Assembly: GCA_023266955.1 (NCBI GenBank)
Contig: JAHFOH010000049.1
Span: 1 to 8,476, forward strand
DNA from: Nitrososphaerota archaeon
Lineage (GTDB): Archaea; Thermoproteota; Nitrososphaeria; Nitrososphaerales; JAHFOH01
Reading direction: 5' to 3'
Length of the DNA stretch: 8,476 nt
This document shows positions 6,480-8,476 of the stretch, one piece after another. Below the pieces are notes generated by a model. The model saw only the letters and a list, made by a program, of their open reading frames with translations. It did no database searches and was not told the DNA's origin. Position numbers and translations under genes: made by a program. How positions within the stretch are numbered: position 1 is the stretch's first letter; each line of letters opens with the position of its first letter.

Positions 6480-6665
6480 GTGACTAGGGTATTGCGGAAA
6501 GTCGTACGAGTCTTCAGGGTGAGCTTGAGCAAGGGATTATCAGAAAAGTTGAATCAGCTGGTCGAAGCGGGGGTTTTTGCATCGTATTCAGAGGCCATCA
6601 GAAGAGGATTGGAGCTTCTGCTTGAGAAATATGGGATAATTTCGGACAAAAAACGAAAATCTTGA
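6480..6665 (+). CDS. Ribbon-helix-helix (CopG/MetJ-type) DNA-binding regulator
   Basis: The 61-residue product is the size of a minimal RHH protein. VVRVFRVSLSKGL forms the DNA-contacting beta strand (about 8-17), SEKLNQLVEAGVF is helix 1, the turn has the typical GxFxSYSEAIR pattern, and EAIRRGLELLLEKYG is helix 2. A basic tail follows (DKKRKS). RHH dimers insert paired strands into the major groove at short palindromes and often repress their own promoters, which fits the inverted repeat upstream. The start is uncertain: GTG 6465 would add five residues, but GTG 6480 is placed correctly for a leaderless message. It lies between the CBS gene and a winged-helix gene on the same strand. It could be the antitoxin of a toxin pair, but no adjacent toxin is visible. 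Confidence 0.85.
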   Translation: MTRVLRKVVRVFRVSLSKGLSEKLNQLVEAGVFASYSEAIRRGLELLLEKYGIISDKKRKS

Positions 6666-6710
6666 ATTTCTCGGTCATAAGGATGGCGAAATCTAGAAGG
6701 TAACTCAGGT

Positions 6711-6722
6711 ACCGAAATATTC
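6711..6722. promoter_or_regulatory. Second copy of the ACCGAAATATTC element, before the winged-helix gene
   Basis: This 12-mer is the exact reverse complement of 6389-6400 inside the palindrome upstream of the RHH gene. Here it also supplies an AT-rich AAATATT that could act as the TATA box for the winged-helix gene (TTG at 6759). A regulator bound here would then block the promoter directly. Confidence 0.45.
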
Positions 6723-6727
6723 AAAGC

Positions 6728-6756
6728 GTTGCCTTGAAGTTGCCAAAAAGGCAACT
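6728..6756. repeat. GTTGCC repeats forming a hairpin before the winged-helix start
   Basis: GTTGCC occurs at 6728-6733 and 6739-6744 (11-bp period, one helical turn). The second copy forms the perfect inverted repeat AGTTGCCAAAAAGGCAACT at 6738-6756 (7-bp arms, A5 loop), ending 2 nt before the TTG start. It may be a DNA operator or an RNA hairpin that masks ribosome access. It shares AGTTGCCAAA with the region upstream of the CBS gene. Confidence 0.5.
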
Positions 6757-6758
6757 AT

Positions 6759-7082
6759 TTGTCTACTCGTTGGGCTAGAAGATGTAGGCTGGAGATTGTC
6801 TATGATATGCTAAGGGCGTCGAGGGACGGAATGCTCAAGACTCACATCGTCTACAGGACAAACATAAACAGCAAACTTGTAGCAAAGTACCTCGAGGCTT
6901 TAACCGAATCGGGATTGTTATGCGTGCAAGAAACGGAGTCGGGAGCACCCGTGTACAAGACTACGGAGAGAGGTGGTCTCTTCATAAGATCTTACGAGTC
7001 GCTAAGAACCGTCTTCGATCATGATACTAGATTGATCTTTGCCTCTCAACTTGAGAAACAGCTAAGACCAAGGACAGAGTAG
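6759..7082 (+). CDS. ArnR1/HTH_45-type winged-helix transcription regulator (second copy)
   Basis: The 107-residue product has WARRCRLEIVYDMLRASRDG (helix 1), the hallmark KTHIVYRTNINSKLVAKYLEALTESGLL (about 26-53), the wing VYKTTERGGLFIRSYESL (about 64-82) and a charged tail rich in Asp/Arg/Lys. It is paralogous to the minus-strand regulator at 4273-4533, sharing the K-T-x-I-x-Y-R-x-N and Y-x-T-T-E-x-G signatures. The TTG at 6759 is the first start after an in-frame TGA at 6735-6737 and gives the family-typical N-terminus. The hairpin at 6738-6756 sits against the start codon and suggests autoregulation. No membrane partner gene follows directly, unlike the first copy. Confidence 0.87.
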   Translation: MSTRWARRCRLEIVYDMLRASRDGMLKTHIVYRTNINSKLVAKYLEALTESGLLCVQETESGAPVYKTTERGGLFIRSYESLRTVFDHDTRLIFASQLEKQLRPRTE

Positions 7083-7138
7083 AATAACTTCGTACTCCCG
7101 TGAAAGTGAAGAGTCTGAATCTCTATTCCAGCCCTCAC

Positions 7139-7301
7139 AATGCTAGAAATAGCATTACCTCTATAGCTCAATAGCTCTGCGCTAGAAATAGACAAAGGCG
7201 AGATACATACCTCCTGGACGGCCCTAACGTCCGGGTGATACAAGAGGATAATTCCAATTCGTCGCTAGGTTGTGCCTGAGGTGTTCACGTAACGTGAGCA
7301 C
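7139..7301 (+). other. Gene-poor stretch with three hairpins, possible structured RNA
   Basis: No convincing gene lies between 7083 and about 7350. Three stems are visible: AATGCTA-GAAA-TAGCATT at 7139-7156 (7 bp, GNRA tetraloop), CCTGGACG / CGTCCGGG at 7213-7220 and 7228-7235 (8 bp with one G-T pair, loop of 7) and GTGTTCACG / CGTGAGCAC at 7281-7289 and 7293-7301 (9 bp with one wobble, TAA loop). GCTAGAAATAG repeats at 7142-7152 and 7181-7191, and ATAGCTC repeats at 7163 and 7171. It could be an untranslated RNA or a structured leader for the small genes after it. No tRNA, SRP or RNase P signature was found. Confidence 0.3.
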
Positions 7302-7350
7302 ATGAGGGTCATCAGGATTTTTATCGATAAGACGAACTTACGGCGCCGGA

Positions 7351-7503
7351 TTGGGGGAGGAGTGGGGCCGGTGTATTCACGAAATAGCAAAGGCAATCAC
7401 GCGCCGCGATCATTTGGCGAAGCCCTCCGAGGAGTCTTCAGGTGCCCCAAGTAAATGTGGCATTGAGCTTGACGTGGTGGAATTATCAGACGGTGAGACC
7501 TGA
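7351..7503 (+). CDS. Tentative 50-residue protein coupled to the following microprotein gene
   Basis: The frame starting at TTG 7351 encodes MGEEWGRCIHEIAKAITRRD, a Pro/Ser-rich middle, and a CGIELDVVELSDGET ending. Its TGA stop shares a base with the next ATG (TGATG at 7501-7505), a typical coupling arrangement. Its own start is poor: no ribosome site precedes it. The same frame extends upstream to a TGA at 7303-7305; before that a GTG (7294) lies 10 nt after a strong GAGGTG (7278-7283), so the gene may be longer and broken by the TGA. Function unknown. Confidence 0.35.
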   Translation: MGEEWGRCIHEIAKAITRRDHLAKPSEESSGAPSKCGIELDVVELSDGET

Positions 7504-7649
7504 TGGTTAATTGTTTTCCCTTCGGCGCGGTTGAGAATTACACTTACTGCGTAGCTTTGCATCACACGGCAGAGCACTTCGCCATAGGAATTGGTCTTTC
7601 AATTCTGGTTATACTTTACGGAACAATGGTGTTAAGGCGACACGCCTAG
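7503..7649 (+). CDS. Cys/His-rich single-helix membrane microprotein, 48 residues
   Basis: The ATG at 7503 is preceded by GGTGA (7492-7496) with a 6-nt gap, the best-placed ribosome site in the window. The product has an N-terminal part with C4, C16, H20, H21 and H25 (motif CxxxHHxxxEH after an ENYTYC stretch), then one helix of about 20 residues (about 27-46, IGIGLSILVILYGTMVL) and a basic RRHA end. The basic C-terminus predicts an N-out, C-in topology, putting the Cys/His cluster outside or at the membrane surface, where it might bind a metal or haem; that is inference. Its ATG overlaps the stop of the preceding frame. I do not recognise the family. Confidence 0.6.
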   Translation: MVNCFPFGAVENYTYCVALHHTAEHFAIGIGLSILVILYGTMVLRRHA

Positions 7650-7807
7650 GCGGACCTACCTACGAATGGAACCCTGATTACGACTCGGCTGGTCTTTGCG
7701 TCAAGCACTTTATGCTCTCAAGGTAGAGGCGTCCAGACTTTAGTTTGTCCTCGTCTCTTGGTTAGTATACTTCGAGTTTTTCTCCTAAAGCCCTTTGAGA
7801 GTGGCAT
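7646..7807 (-). pseudogene. Degenerate 5' part of ribosomal protein L21e gene
   Basis: From ATG 7807 the minus strand encodes MPLSKGFRRKTRSILTKRRG plus QTKVWTPLP and then TGA at 7718. The first 22 residues closely resemble the conserved N-terminus of archaeal L21e (typically SKG-[FY]-R-x-x-TR-x-x-L-x-K). Past the stop, in the same frame, EHKVLD and RVVIRV resemble the next L21e strand (EYKxGDxVVI), after which a TAG follows and the rest of the protein (about 60 residues, including the KGMPHRRYHG motif) is missing. A functional L21e is about 95-100 residues, so this is a broken copy or decaying duplicate. A TATA box at 7855-7861 and AGGTG near 7819-7823 are retained. The functional copy must lie elsewhere. 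Confidence 0.5.
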
Positions 7808-7854
7808 AGCGGATCATGCACCTAAGGAATCTGTCGGAGCCAAATTCGCCTTGA

Positions 7855-7861
7855 ATTTATA
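7855..7861 (-). promoter_or_regulatory. TATA box TATAAAT upstream of the L21e remnant
   Basis: On the minus strand this reads CTATAAATTC, the best archaeal TATA match in the window, with an expected start of transcription near 7830. The L21e-like ATG at 7807 would have a short leader containing AGGTG. It lies 49 nt after the zinc-finger stop. Confidence 0.55.
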
Positions 7862-7909
7862 GATTCACGCAACTGAAGTGATTTTGCCAGCCCTCGTGCG
7901 CGTAGCTTT

Positions 7910-8110
7910 CTACCTTGGTTTGAGAGCCCTGACATACGGGGGCTTTCCACTCGCATATATGGCTCGTTCCTTTGAGAAGCAATTTCCGCACAAACATTTC
8001 AGAATCCTCGTAGGTTCGTCAAAGAAGATGTTCGAGTGAGTTCTGCATAAGGCTTGACCACACTGAGCGCATCGAGCTTTAGCTGTAGCGCTGCAGTTGA
8101 AACACTTCAA
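7910..8110 (-). CDS. Small zinc-finger protein, B-box/DUF2180-like
   Basis: The 66-residue product has Cys/His pairs in the order C3-x2-C6, C14-x2-C17, C22-x2-H25, C39-x-C41-x2-C44, enough for two zinc sites. The spacing CxxC-x7-CxxC-x4-CxxH resembles B-box and DUF2180-type archaeal zinc proteins; MKCFNC at the start is typical of that group. No membrane helix. The C-terminus (about 45-66) is basic and Pro-rich, possibly a nucleic-acid or protein contact. Start is TTG 8110, the first codon after an in-frame TGA at 8117-8119; AAGGT precedes it but only by about 2 nt. Partner and pathway are unknown. Confidence 0.75.
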   Translation of the reverse strand: MKCFNCSATAKARCAQCGQALCRTHSNIFFDEPTRILKCLCGNCFSKERAIYASGKPPYVRALKPR

Positions 8111-8243
8111 TGACCTTCAGTCCCTTGAAAAACGCGCGTCGTAGAAAGGCAGATGGTCCTCTCGATGACCGATGACTCGAGTTCCATTATTTGCCCCTTT
8201 CTCACTCTGTTCTCTTTCCTGCTTCGCAAAATCGTAGTTCAAG

Positions 8244-8360
8244 AATCAGAGACTATCTGAATCAGGAATAGTGCGGTTTTGCATTCAATCAGGGAGGCTG
8301 GTAGCTATTTAATGTTTGGAAACAAAGAAGGAAAATCATCTAAGTTCCGCGAGCAATCAG
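8244..8360 (+). repeat. Four AATCAG repeats upstream of the GyrI-like gene
   Basis: AATCAG occurs at 8244, 8260, 8287 and 8355, all on the plus strand. A TATA-like TATTTAATG lies between the third and fourth copies (about 8307-8313), roughly 95 nt before the start codon. They may be operator half-sites. Otherwise the 293 bases between the zinc-finger gene and 8404 contain no gene I can support. Confidence 0.2.
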
Positions 8361-8403
8361 AAAGTAGAATTGAAACGCGGAAAAATGCTCTTTGCCGGAT
8401 CCG

Positions 8404-8476
8404 ATGCCGCACATTAAACTAGACAAAGCCGAGAGGACGCAAGTAGCCTACATCGAGTTGACCGGCCCCTACGAGA
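8404..8476 (+). CDS. GyrI-like small-molecule-binding domain protein, 5' end only
   Basis: The ATG at 8404 opens a frame that continues through the right edge, 24 residues: MPHIKLDKAERTQVAYIELT then GPYE. This is the typical first strand of GyrI-like domains (pattern V-A-[YF]-I-x-x-x-G-P-Y-E), which bind hydrophobic small molecules either alone or fused to AraC/MerR regulators. Here it begins without a DNA-binding domain, so it is probably a stand-alone GyrI-like protein. A TTG at 8392 could extend the start by four residues. Only 24 residues are seen, so the call rests on one motif. Confidence 0.6.
   Translation, partial: MPHIKLDKAERTQVAYIELTGPYE

Noticed and set aside
7161..7180. TAGCTCAATAGCTC resembling a tRNA D-arm
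   Set aside because: No acceptor stem, anticodon arm or T-arm at the expected distances.
7142..7191. GCTAGAAATAG, identical to the tetraloop part of engineered Cas9 guide RNAs
   Set aside because: It is only a short stem with a GAAA loop; there are no CRISPR repeats, cas genes or other scaffold parts, so the match is chance.
7046..7243. 65-codon minus-strand frame
   Set aside because: No motif, overlaps the end of the winged-helix gene, and its codons run through the hairpins.
7622..7723. Plus-strand frame reading ATRLGGPTYEWNPDYDSAG
   Set aside because: Composition looks protein-like, but there is no start codon or ribosome site and it overlaps the microprotein in another frame.
8153..8260. 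35-codon plus-strand frame and a 26-codon minus-strand frame upstream of the zinc-finger gene
   Set aside because: Both are short, lack recognisable motifs and good ribosome sites; the minus frame's overlap with the TTG start (TTGA) is noted but may be chance.

Overview
The window looks archaeal, most likely from the TACK group (Thermoproteota, Bathyarchaeia or Caldarchaeum-like lineages). The evidence is two winged-helix regulators of the archaeal ArnR1/HTH_45 type, a DUF2079 membrane protein, a TTG-start-rich gene set, TATA-like boxes placed about 25-30 nt upstream of start codons that lack a Shine-Dalgarno (leaderless style), and what reads as the 5' end of the archaeal/eukaryotic ribosomal protein gene L21e. 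All family assignments come from reading motifs by eye; no database search was possible.

Region 1 (1-5330, all minus strand, transcribed right to left). A coupled pair of a 123-126-residue unknown protein and a 98-residue two-helix membrane protein is followed by a winged-helix regulator. After it come a 53-residue single-helix protein with its own TATA-like box and then a cell-surface glycan block. That block holds a 738-residue GT-C-like multi-pass protein, a GT4 family glycosyltransferase and a DUF2079 membrane protein that runs off the left edge. The last three probably act together: the GT4 enzyme uses nucleotide sugars on the cytoplasmic face, and the two polytopic proteins probably handle lipid-linked sugar or polymer at the membrane.

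Region 2 (5330-7082, plus strand). A divergent intergenic region leads to a four-CBS-domain protein whose last domain is split off by a -1 frameshift near 6202. It is followed by a ribbon-helix-helix regulator and a second winged-helix regulator paralogous to the one in region 1. The spacers between these genes are rich in inverted and direct repeats, including a 12-mer shared (inverted) by the regions upstream of both regulator genes, so this looks like a small DNA-binding regulatory circuit.

Region 3 (7083-8476). Gene density is low. It contains three hairpins in 7139-7301 and a tentative 50-residue reading frame coupled by TGATG to a convincing 48-residue Cys/His-rich membrane microprotein. 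On the minus strand there is a degenerate L21e remnant that retains a good TATA box, and a small zinc-finger gene. At the right edge lies the first 24 codons of a GyrI-like domain gene on the plus strand. The best leads are the microprotein, the L21e remnant with its promoter, and the shared palindromic elements around the regulators.
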